From assembly GCF_000427445.1 (NCBI RefSeq), contig NZ_KE386496.1, positions 1,537,485 through 1,601,484 on the forward strand: a DNA stretch of 64,000 bases, in the 5' to 3' direction. This document shows positions 39,362 through 46,949 of the stretch, piece after piece. The DNA is from Methylocapsa acidiphila B2. Its GTDB lineage: Bacteria > Pseudomonadota > Alphaproteobacteria > Rhizobiales > Beijerinckiaceae. The position numbers and the translations under genes were made by a program. The notes beneath the pieces are model-generated. The model was given only the letters and a program-made list of their open reading frames with translations, did no database searches and had not been told where the DNA came from. How positions within the stretch are numbered: position 1 is the stretch's first letter; each line of letters starts with the position of its first letter.

Positions 39362-40492
39362 ATGACGGGCTCGCATAAAAGCATCGAGACCAAGCATTGC
39401 GAGGAGCGGGCCTCCTTCTTCGGCGATCTCGCCCGGCTCGGCGCCCTTTCCCGTCGCGGCTTTATGAAGGTCGCCGGCGCCTCGGCGGGAATAGCCGCAG
39501 CGAAAGGCCTAATTACGCCGCAGAGCTTTCAACTCGTCGAGGTGGCCCAGGCGCAGGAGACAGGCGCTCCGAGCTTCACCTTCGCCTATATATCAGACAG
39601 CCATCTCTACACGCGCGATGTGAATGATCGTTTCATTAGATCGGCCGTGAAGGCCGTCGAGGACGTCAACGCGCTCGATCCGCAGCCCGATTTCGTCCTC
39701 TTCGGCGGCGACCTCGCTCAGCTCGGCAAGAAAGAGGAGCTCGATCTCGGCCTCCAAATCTTGAAAGGCCTCAAGGCGCCTCTGAAGATCATGGTCGGCG
39801 AGCACGATTGGTTTCTCGACATGGGCGAGCATTGGCGGACCTTGTTCGGCGCGCCGCAATATTCCTTCGACCACAAGGGCGTGCATTTCGTCACGCTGAT
39901 GAGCGTTCAGGAAAAGGACTTCTGGACCGCCCATGGCATGTCGCCGGCGGAACGGATGCAAACAGTCGCGGGGCTCGACAATGGCCTGCAGTCGCGCTTT
40001 GAGGTCGGCTCCGAGGGCCGCGCCTGGCTGAAGAACGATTTGGCGAAGATCGACAAGAAGACGCCGATCGTCGTCTTCTCGCATTCGCCGCTCTACAAAT
40101 ATTACCGCAATTGGAACTTCTGGACCGACGACGCCGAAGAAGTGCAAGCCCTCCTTTCCGGTTTCGATACCGTGACCGTAATCCACGGTCACACCCACCA
40201 GATGTTGCTCAATCGCATCGGCAACATCAATTTCTACGGATTGCTTTCGACGGCTTGGCCTTGGCCCTACGCGCCCGAAGGCCTGCCCAAGCTGACGGTC
40301 CAGATGAATCGCGCCGACCCGTTCAACGCCTTCGACGGTTGCGGCGACGGCCGCATGGATGTGCTCACATCGGGAATGGTCGACAAGGTCTACAACCTGT
40401 GGAACCGCAATCCGGTCACCATCCGCTCGAGCTACCTGGTCTCTGGGGGCGAAAAGCACCGCCCGCCCGCGACTGCGCTCGCCAGTTATTGA
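39362..40492 (+). CDS. Tat-exported calcineurin-like metallophosphoesterase
   Basis: 376 aa. The N-terminus carries a twin-arginine signal, SRRGFMKVAGASAGIAAAKG, so the enzyme is exported folded, presumably with metals already bound. Metallophosphoesterase motifs in order: YISDSHLY (DxH), LFGGDLAQLG (GD), MVGEHDWF in place of GNHD (Glu for Asn), VVFSHSPLY and VIHGHTHQML. The Asn-to-Glu change at the third motif alters a usual metal/phosphate ligand. Sandwiched between two cytochrome genes, it may work in the periplasm with them. Substrate unknown. Confidence 0.88.
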   Translation: MTGSHKSIETKHCEERASFFGDLARLGALSRRGFMKVAGASAGIAAAKGLITPQSFQLVEVAQAQETGAPSFTFAYISDSHLYTRDVNDRFIRSAVKAVEDVNALDPQPDFVLFGGDLAQLGKKEELDLGLQILKGLKAPLKIMVGEHDWFLDMGEHWRTLFGAPQYSFDHKGVHFVTLMSVQEKDFWTAHGMSPAERMQTVAGLDNGLQSRFEVGSEGRAWLKNDLAKIDKKTPIVVFSHSPLYKYYRNWNFWTDDAEEVQALLSGFDTVTVIHGHTHQMLLNRIGNINFYGLLSTAWPWPYAPEGLPKLTVQMNRADPFNAFDGCGDGRMDVLTSGMVDKVYNLWNRNPVTIRSSYLVSGGEKHRPPATALASY

Positions 40493-40662
40493 AGCGGAGC
40501 CGCGACTTTTGCGCTCTCGAATTTCAGACTACTCGCTCTGATTTCGGCATGTCCGGAATGACCGCGATCACGAATAGGACCGCGGAAGGCGAAACGGCTT
40601 CTTGACCAAAAAGGCTTCAGCGCCATGCCGACGCGCCGAGGCGGTCCAAGGGAGACACGGGT

Positions 40663-41340
40663 ATGCGCTTATATTGCACTGTCGCGCTTGCGCTGGGATT
40701 AGGCTCGGTCGGCGCCGCTTCGGCCAGCGAAGATCTTCCGCGCCATGTCTTGCCGCCATCCTCGAACGGAGATTTGGTGATCGGCCTTTGCGACGGCGAG
40801 ACTTCGATCGAGGTCGCGGGCGTCAAGCCCGGCGATCCGGTGTCCGGCGATCAGGCGCAAAAAATCGCCGACGCTCTCATGCAGGAATGGCGGCGCAAGC
40901 ATCCTGACGGGGCCTGGCGGGTCGCCGCGGCCGACACCGCTGGCAACCCCGCCAATCCGGGGCCGGCTCCCGCGACGAAGGATCAGTTTCAGACCTATGG
41001 CGCCTTCACGGACCGAGACCGGCAGATCTGGCAGGAGTCGACGGACAAGCTCGTGGCCGAGGGCAAGCGCATCTTTCACGACGCCAAAGCGCTCGGCGGC
41101 ACGGTCGCGATCTCATGCGACATGTGCCATCCGGACGGCTCCAATACGCATCCGGAAACCTATCCGAAATTCCAAGTCCAGCTCGGCCGCGTCGCGCTGC
41201 TTCGCGACATGATCAATTGGTGCATCGAGAATCCGGTGCGCGGCAAGCCCTTCGCGGACGACGATCCCCGCCTGAAGGCGCTCGAGGCCTATATTCTGGC
41301 GCAACGCAAAGGCTTCGCTCTGGATTACGGCAAGCATTGA
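40663..41340 (+). CDS. Periplasmic monohaem cytochrome c
   Basis: 225 aa with a signal peptide cleaved near SVGAASASED. One haem site, CDMCH, is at residues 152-156. The C-terminal half resembles SoxA/cytochrome c domains: KLVAEGKRIFHDAKALGGTV, GSNTHPETYPKFQVQLGRVA and LRDMINWCIENPVRGKPFAD. The N-terminal ~110 residues are not assigned. Third member of the periplasmic trio; the 170-base gap could hold its own promoter. Likely electron partner of the dihaem protein. Confidence 0.85.
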   Translation: MRLYCTVALALGLGSVGAASASEDLPRHVLPPSSNGDLVIGLCDGETSIEVAGVKPGDPVSGDQAQKIADALMQEWRRKHPDGAWRVAAADTAGNPANPGPAPATKDQFQTYGAFTDRDRQIWQESTDKLVAEGKRIFHDAKALGGTVAISCDMCHPDGSNTHPETYPKFQVQLGRVALLRDMINWCIENPVRGKPFADDDPRLKALEAYILAQRKGFALDYGKH

Positions 41341-41618
41341 GGCGACGCCCTTGCGAGGCGTCAGACGACCCTACCACGAAGCTAGGTCCCGAAAGCGTGG
41401 CGGTGCGAGACAGCCTTTCAAAGGCAGTCCTGGCCAATTTTGAACGATTTTAGAAATCTGATCTCAACGAAGAGCCGAGTTCAGTGAGCTTCATCACGCC
41501 ATGAGGGCTCTTTTGAAAAGCTACGCGGCGTGAGGCGCTGAACTCCGAGCCCAAGCATAAGGCAGACATTTGCAACAGGCCCCGCGACACGCCGAAGGGC
41601 GTGGGGCCTAGCCGGCCG
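41341..41618. other. Convergent intergenic region
   Basis: About 280 bases between two convergent genes. No gene or clear terminator recognised. Confidence 0.35.
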
Positions 41619-42224
41619 TCACCACAAATCAAGAAAGTAAACCGAGAACGGACTGGCGAGCGCGATGCCGAGAAAGGCCCCACCGAGAATGTCGCTTGGA
41701 TAGTGATGGGCGGTGGCGATGCGCGACCAAGCCATGACAAGCAAAAGCGCCGCAGCCGAGATCACGGCGGCGGGCCAAGCGAGAACGATCGGCACGAGCA
41801 CGCCGGACAAAGTCATCACATGGCCGCTTGGAAATGAATGCTCGTCCAGGACGCTCAGAAGGGAGCGTAGACGCGGGTCGGCCCGAAACGGCCTCGGCCT
41901 GCCGATGCGGCGTTTGATATAAGGGTAAAGGCAGTGCAGCAGCACGGCGTTCACGCCGCCGAGCAGGGCGACCCGAAGCGCGGCGGTGCCCAAATATCCG
42001 AAAATAATCAATCCCAAAATCGGATAGAGCCAGCCATTGCCAAGCTTGCTGATGATGACTGCCGAAGCTCTGCCGACGGTCGACTGCGCCGATCGAGAAA
42101 TGAGCTGAACCGCTGCAAGATCGGCCGCGAGCATACGTCCGACCCAGATCGATCCATCGCGCTTGACCACAGGAGGATGAGCAGAATGTTCCAGCATGGT
42201 TCGATTATTGCGCAAGAGATCCAT
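41619..42224 (-). CDS. PAP2-family membrane phosphatase
   Basis: 201 aa from the ATG at 42224 (42197 is an alternative; an upstream ATG at 42362 gives an unlikely leader). Several membrane helices and all three PAP2 phosphatase motifs are seen: KRRIGRPRP, PSGH (in EHSFPSGHVMT) and SRIATAHHYPSD. It dephosphorylates a lipid phosphate, such as undecaprenyl pyrophosphate or phosphatidate, at the outer face of the inner membrane. Preceded by a long A/T-rich region. Confidence 0.87.
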   Translation of the reverse strand: MDLLRNNRTMLEHSAHPPVVKRDGSIWVGRMLAADLAAVQLISRSAQSTVGRASAVIISKLGNGWLYPILGLIIFGYLGTAALRVALLGGVNAVLLHCLYPYIKRRIGRPRPFRADPRLRSLLSVLDEHSFPSGHVMTLSGVLVPIVLAWPAAVISAAALLLVMAWSRIATAHHYPSDILGGAFLGIALASPFSVYFLDLW

Positions 42225-42739
42225 TCTGAACAGAAAGAATATTCTCACGACACTATCGTGACAATATATCAGCTCCACTCCTGACATGCACTTCCATAAT
42301 GCGATAAGTCGAATAATATATTTGTGCGTTGCAATTCGACGTGATCGGATTGTCATATACAAAATGTATTATCTTAGGCTCACATCGCGAACCCAACGAG
42401 ACCGAGGTAGAAAGTCGAAGCGAGTAAATATCATATAATCGGCAACAATATCAACAATATTCCTGAATAATGCCGCGAGTACAATTTTTCCGGTCAGCCT
42501 GCGCCAATGCTGCGCTTCGTGTTTTTTCGTCCCCTGCGGCATTCAGTTGGACCAAGCGCAAAGATCTCAATCTCGGGCGAAATAATTTTCGGAAAACCCG
42601 ACGGCCGATCAGTCGGCGCGCCGCCTGCGGCGCCGGCGCTTGCAACCCGAGAAGGCCTGCCTTCGGAACGACGGCCGGCTCGTCGAAAGAATAATGCGTC
42701 CTGCGCGGAACCAAAGCGCTTCGAGACCTTTATTTAAGC
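42225..42739. other. A/T-rich divergent intergenic region
   Basis: About 515 bases between the PAP2 gene (minus) and the zinc-ribbon membrane protein (plus). The stretch 42290-42470 is A/T-rich with several short palindromic words (CATATACAAAATGTAT near 42355). No gene is seen; promoters for both sides are likely here, though I cannot name boxes with confidence. Confidence 0.4.
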
Positions 42740-43885
42740 ATGAATATAGTTGCATCTCCATCAAGCCTGGATCGGGCCGAAATTCTCGGAAAGGAAGAAT
42801 ATTCCTTTTCCGAAGACGAAAGGTTGACCCTGCTTCTCGACGAGGCGGAACGCTTTTGCCGCCAATTCGACGTCGCCGAAGACATCATTCTCGAAACCTA
42901 CACGGAGACGTCGGATTGGGCGTTTTTCATTAAGGTCGACGCCCTCCATGAGACCGCCTGCCGCGACCTTATGGCCCGCGCGTTGAACAGGCCCCAAAGC
43001 CGTGGCGCCGGCGAGGAAAGCATTTCCGCGTTCCTCGACGACATCGACTTCCACGGCCGAGGATCGGTGCTTCGCCTGATCGAACTTACGCAACGGCCGG
43101 CGCAATATGTCCGCTTTTTGAAAAGCGTGCGGCGCGTTCGCGAGGCCTTCGCACATGACCTGCGCTCCATCAACACCAATCTGGCGGAGTTGATCGCGCC
43201 GCTTGCTGATCGCGCGCAATTGTTGCTCGCACTCTCTGGAATGGCGGACGAGGCCTATGACGAGACGCGCTACATGCGCCTTATCCGCAATGACCCTGGA
43301 CTTCTTCGATTTGGAATATTGCGCCAGTCCATGGCGCTTCTTAGCCAGTTAAACGCCGATCTTCCCGGGATGAAGGACGAACGCGCGGCCACTCCGAGAG
43401 TCGAGGCGGAAAGCAACAGCGCCGAGGCAAAATCCGGCGCAAACCTCGACAGCGCCCAGCTGCCGGATCCGCGAGTGGGCTTGACGGATCGCAAGATCGC
43501 AGCCGCGGCCAGTTCCGATCGCCCCGCGACTCCCGCCGTCTATTCTCGCCATCTTTTCATAAATTCCGCGCGACCGAACGAGACCCGTTCTCTTTGGGCT
43601 TATCTTTGGGTTTTTTCCGGGAAGGCGCTTTTGGCGATCGGCGGGTTCTGCGCGGCTGCCGCGGCCTTTGCGTATTTTGGAATTTGGCCGGCGATCGCCA
43701 TCGCCCTGCTGGGGCTGATCCCCATCGCCCTCGACAAATGGACGCCCGGCGCATGGCAAGGGGCTTGCCCACTCTGCGATTCGCAGATCTCCGTCGGCGC
43801 CAATAAGAAGGCTGCGCTCGGGTTCGCATGTCCCAAATGCGCTCAGCGCATTAGCGTGCGCGACGGACGCTTCACCGCACTTTGA
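42740..43885 (+). CDS. Membrane protein with C-terminal zinc ribbon
   Basis: 381 aa, not recognised as a named family. Residues 1-210 are soluble and mainly helical (DERLTLLLDEAERFCRQFDV, RSINTNLAELIAPLADRAQL). A disordered linker (about 215-270) leads to two adjacent membrane helices (about 287-330, FSGKALLAIGGFCAAAAAFA and GIWPAIAIALLGLIPIAL). The end is a zinc-ribbon-like knuckle pair, CPLCDSQISV and CPKCAQRISV. The ribbon may bind zinc or serve as a protein contact near the membrane. Confidence 0.7.
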   Translation: MNIVASPSSLDRAEILGKEEYSFSEDERLTLLLDEAERFCRQFDVAEDIILETYTETSDWAFFIKVDALHETACRDLMARALNRPQSRGAGEESISAFLDDIDFHGRGSVLRLIELTQRPAQYVRFLKSVRRVREAFAHDLRSINTNLAELIAPLADRAQLLLALSGMADEAYDETRYMRLIRNDPGLLRFGILRQSMALLSQLNADLPGMKDERAATPRVEAESNSAEAKSGANLDSAQLPDPRVGLTDRKIAAAASSDRPATPAVYSRHLFINSARPNETRSLWAYLWVFSGKALLAIGGFCAAAAAFAYFGIWPAIAIALLGLIPIALDKWTPGAWQGACPLCDSQISVGANKKAALGFACPKCAQRISVRDGRFTAL

Positions 43886-44041
43886 ATTTTGAACCTTTCG
43901 CAGCGGCGCGTCCCGGCGTGATTGGCGCACGGCTCTTTTGCGCGCGCTTGTTTTTGGCATCTCCTCCAGCTTTTTTCAAACAGTTTCCGCGCCATTCCAA
44001 GGCCCGGAACCTATCCTGGCCCTTTTGCTCCTATGTGAATT

Positions 44042-44077
44042 TGTGTATTTTTTCCGAATCATGGCGGGAAAAAACAC
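44042..44077 (+). promoter_or_regulatory. Inverted repeat abutting the regulator start codon
   Basis: TGTGTATTTTTTCC and GGGAAAAAACACA form an imperfect dyad around a ~9-base centre, ending directly at the ATG at 44078. It is the only such structure in this 190-base gap. Its position would let a protein bound there block both promoter clearance and translation start, so autoregulation by the downstream HTH protein is a reasonable guess. Confidence 0.5.
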
Positions 44078-44974
44078 ATGTCGGAATTCCTGACGACTCG
44101 AGAACTCGCCGCGATGCTCCGCGTCAAGGAGCGCAAGGTTTACGACCTGGCCGGCAAGGGCCTGCTCCCGGTGCGGCGCGTCACCGGCAAGCTTTTGTTC
44201 CCACGTGACGAGATCAACGAATGGATTGTCTCGAGCGGCGGGCTCGATAAGGCCGCGCCGCGAGAGCTTGCGGAGTCCCCCACCGCTCTGCCGGTCGTCA
44301 TCGCTGGCGGCCATGACCCTCTCCTCGAATGGGCGTTGCGCGAGTCGCGATCGGAAATCGCCGCCTTGTTCGATGGCGCGCTCGATGGGCTGCGCCGCGG
44401 CGCCGGCGAAGGTTGCATCGCCGCCGGGCTTCACATCCCCGAAAGCGGATTGAATTCATGGAATGTGGCGACGGTCGCGAAACTCTTCGGCGACAAGCCT
44501 GTCGTGCTGATCGAATGGGCTAAACGCACGCGCGGGCTCATGTATAGGAGCGACCTCGGCCGGTCGATCAAGTCCCTGGCGGATGTCCGCGACCTGCGCT
44601 TTCAACCGCGTCAGCCGGAGTCCGGCAGCGAATTGGCGCTCGCCGGACTGCTCCAACGGGAAGGGCTTCAAAAAAAGGACCTGCGCTGCGTGGACGCTAT
44701 TGAGCGTTCCGAGACGGATCTCGCCATGGCGATCGCCGCGGGGAGAGCCGACGTCGGACTCGGCGTCGAAGCCAGCGCCCGTCAATTTCAGCTCGAATTC
44801 TCGGCGCTCGTGGTGGAGCGTTTCGATCTTCTGATTTGGCGCAAGCCCTATTTCGATCCGCCCTTTCAAAAGCTCATCCGCTTTTGCGCCAGCGAATCGT
44901 TCCGGCGGCGCGCGCATGAACTCGGCGGCTACGACATTACAGAGCTCGGCGCGGTGCATTTCAACGGGCCCTGA
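44078..44974 (+). CDS. HTH-PBP transcriptional regulator (ligand-sensing, possibly molybdate/tungstate)
   Basis: 298 aa. Residues 1-60 form an excisionase/MerR-type winged helix: LTTRELAAMLRVKERKVYDL and VTGKLLFPRDEINEWI. Residues ~75-295 are a PBP-superfamily (PF12727-like) domain: LPVVIAGGHDPLLEWALRES, GCIAAGLHIPESGLNSWNVA, KPVVLIEWAKRTRGLMYRSD, and AMAIAAGRADVGLGVEASAR. Domains of this type occur in molybdenum-cofactor and oxyanion-related proteins, so the ligand may be molybdate or tungstate. The Mod-like transporter, nifK and Mo-box-like operators lie within 12 kb. It is the best local candidate for the regulator of those operators; this is inference. Confidence 0.8.
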   Translation: MSEFLTTRELAAMLRVKERKVYDLAGKGLLPVRRVTGKLLFPRDEINEWIVSSGGLDKAAPRELAESPTALPVVIAGGHDPLLEWALRESRSEIAALFDGALDGLRRGAGEGCIAAGLHIPESGLNSWNVATVAKLFGDKPVVLIEWAKRTRGLMYRSDLGRSIKSLADVRDLRFQPRQPESGSELALAGLLQREGLQKKDLRCVDAIERSETDLAMAIAAGRADVGLGVEASARQFQLEFSALVVERFDLLIWRKPYFDPPFQKLIRFCASESFRRRAHELGGYDITELGAVHFNGP

Positions 44975-45072
44975 GCGCCCCACCGAATCCGCGTTGAAGA
45001 TCGCCGAAGCGTCGCAAGGAAAAACCACCTGACGCGCTTCAACTTTTCGAACGATTCTTCACCCAGCCTGTG

Positions 45073-46269
45073 TCAAAAGCGCATCCCGAGCGCGGCGTTG
45101 AATTGCCAACTCTCGCCCATTTGAGGGCCGTTGAGGCGTTGGTAAACCGGCGCACCCGCCTCAACGGCGACCCGGATTGGCGGCAGGCCCCAAGACCTCG
45201 CGATATATTCGACGCCGCCCAGAAGCTTGATGCGCTCGCCGCCATAAAAATATGGATTGTTGCCCTGCATCGGTCCGGAGATCAGCGGATCAAATCCGTG
45301 AATGCGATCCCATGCGGCGGCCGCGGCGCGCCCAGTAATGTTCAGGCCGTCCGCCAATTCATAGCCGCCCCAGACGCTGACTTCGTTGGAAGGCCCCCAA
45401 TGATAGCCTTCGCCATTGTCGCCGAATGCGGCCCGTCCGCGATAGACGGCGCCCCAAGACCAAACGTTCGACTTGCCTGTATAGGTGACGCCGTAGAGGC
45501 CATCATAGGTCCCGGTGCCGATCTGCATGCCGTAATTGGCTCGCTTGGTCATATATTTGTTCATCGGGCTCAACATCGTGATCTGTTCATCGTTGGAGCC
45601 GGTCGGCAAGCTCATCCCGAGATTCAAATGCACATGGTGAACTTGGTCTTGATAGAGCCGGACAAGGCCCGTGACCGCGGTGTCGCTCCAACCACGGGTC
45701 GAGGCGGTGGTGACGCCAAGCTGCGTCGCGCCTTTCATGCCGGCATAGGTCACCATGGTCATGCTCTTATCGACCAATGCGCCCATGGCCATGACATTCA
45801 ACCAATCCGTCACGCCGTACATCGCGTGGAACATATTCATCTCTACGGTCATCGATGTCGGCGCGATGCGCAAGGTTGGAGGCTTCATGGTGGAGACGCC
45901 CAGCGGGACATAGGGAACCGTCGTCACGACGGCCGTTGGAGAGATGGTCGACGAGCCTACATAGTTTTGCTGCATCGACATGACCATGGGCGTATAGGTG
46001 ATCATCGCGGCGCCGCCCGTGACCATATGGGCGCCGAATACTCCCGCGGGGATCGCGGCGTGACCGCCGCTCGCCTCTCCCTGGTCCACGCCATGCGCCG
46101 TGCTCAGCACGCCGTGTGGCGCGAAGGGGTCGCCCGATCCGCCCATGTGAAGCGCCGGCGGCGTCCCGTCATCGCTGGCGTAAGCGGCGCATTGCGACGC
46201 CAAAGCCGAGAGTAGGGCCGCTGCGCGGACTAGCCACGCGTTTCGAAGAATTGCTATGGGTCGACGCAT
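45073..46269 (-). CDS. Met-rich outer-membrane beta-barrel 'transporter' protein
   Basis: 398 aa with a signal peptide (about 1-32, ending near CAAYASDD). The mature part reads as alternating beta strands ending in an aromatic residue (LGMRF). It belongs to the 'transporter' beta-barrel family with PAGVFGAHMVTGGAAMITYT, MTVEMNMFHAMYGVTDWLNV, LVRLYQDQVHHVHLNLGMSL, PTGSNDEQITMLSP and VAVEAGAPVYQRLNGPQMGE. Methionine clusters (TPMVMSMQQNY, DKSMTMVTYAGM) and His residues suggest metal contact; relatives often lie by copper or heavy-metal genes. A near-perfect Mo-box-like dyad (46381-46405) sits 112 bases upstream. Confidence 0.8.
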   Translation of the reverse strand: MRRPIAILRNAWLVRAAALLSALASQCAAYASDDGTPPALHMGGSGDPFAPHGVLSTAHGVDQGEASGGHAAIPAGVFGAHMVTGGAAMITYTPMVMSMQQNYVGSSTISPTAVVTTVPYVPLGVSTMKPPTLRIAPTSMTVEMNMFHAMYGVTDWLNVMAMGALVDKSMTMVTYAGMKGATQLGVTTASTRGWSDTAVTGLVRLYQDQVHHVHLNLGMSLPTGSNDEQITMLSPMNKYMTKRANYGMQIGTGTYDGLYGVTYTGKSNVWSWGAVYRGRAAFGDNGEGYHWGPSNEVSVWGGYELADGLNITGRAAAAAWDRIHGFDPLISGPMQGNNPYFYGGERIKLLGGVEYIARSWGLPPIRVAVEAGAPVYQRLNGPQMGESWQFNAALGMRF

Positions 46270-46380
46270 TTTCGCACCTTAAATATGTTCGAACTGTACA
46301 GGAGATCGTTCGACGGCTGCAGGACGCCTTCGAAGGACATGGAGTATTTCGAAGGACGCTCTGTACGGGCGGCCTTCTCA

Positions 46381-46405
46381 CGTTATATATTTGATAGTTA
46401 TATCG
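46381..46405. promoter_or_regulatory. Operator A, Mo-box-like dyad
   Basis: CGTTATATA-N7-GTTATATCG. The left half is identical to the ModE consensus half-site CGTTATATA; the right half, read in reverse (CGATATAAC), matches 7 of 9 positions of CGNTATATA. It lies 112 bases upstream of the outer-membrane protein gene and within the gap shared with nifK. Confidence 0.65.
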
Positions 46406-46797
46406 TAGCCTGAACTGGGCTAGGTGCGCCAGACCTCTGTCGACCCATAGGAAGTCGATCTCGCGGCTTGTTGCATTTAAGTCGCAATGCGGAGAGGCTC
46501 CCCGCCGCCGGCAACGAAAGAAATCCTGCGCAGCATTTAGCGCGGCGCCCGCGAATTTTCCTTTGCGCCGGATCGCGCCGCCGCGAGCCCGGCGAGAACG
46601 GAACGACCTCACGCCGCGCCAGGAGCGGTCCATGGCCAGCAAGAGCGCACCGCCTCCTTCCCGGCTTGCTTCGAGCGCGAATGCTCCACAGGCGCGCACG
46701 CGCCTGCACGCTGATTTGAGTGTCCGCCTGCTCGCCCGATCTGACCCGGGCGAGCAGGCGGACCTCTCCGTCAGCTTGACTGCGCGGCGGCGCCGTG
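46406..46797. other. Leader DNA upstream of nifK containing a 17-bp hairpin
   Basis: No gene is supported here. The notable structure is at 46722-46763: GTCCGCCTGCTCGCCCG and its exact reverse complement, 17 bp each, around an 8-base loop. No T-run follows. It could end a transcript arriving from the left or be part of a small RNA. No convincing sigma-54 -24/-12 element (TGGCAC-N5-TTGC) is seen upstream of nifK. Confidence 0.55.
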
Positions 46798-46822
46798 CAT
46801 TATGTATTACGTTTACATAACA
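46798..46822. promoter_or_regulatory. Operator B, upstream of nifK
   Basis: CATTATGTA-N7-TACATAACA, a 25-bp dyad. The half-sites read CATTATGTA and TGTTATGTA. It lies 128 bases upstream of the nifK start and has the same spacer length as operators A, D and E. Confidence 0.65.
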
Positions 46823-46949
46823 TAATTGCCGCCATAGAGCTTCGGCGCCGCTTCGGAGCGAGCCCGGCCGTCGGTCTCCAATGCTCGGACTGACGAGCCA
46901 TGCCCGCCTCCTACTTCGGCCTCCGCGAAATCCAACAGGGACCCAGAAC

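Noticed and set aside
42340..42370. CATATACAAAATGTAT as a further member of the operator set
   Set aside because: The half-sites do not fit YRTTATRTA and the spacer is 5 or fewer bases, so it was not included.
46823..46949. Sigma-54/NifA promoter for nifK
   Set aside because: No TGGCAC-N5-TTGC element or TGT-N10-ACA site was found in the region, which itself separates this nifK from normal nif operons.
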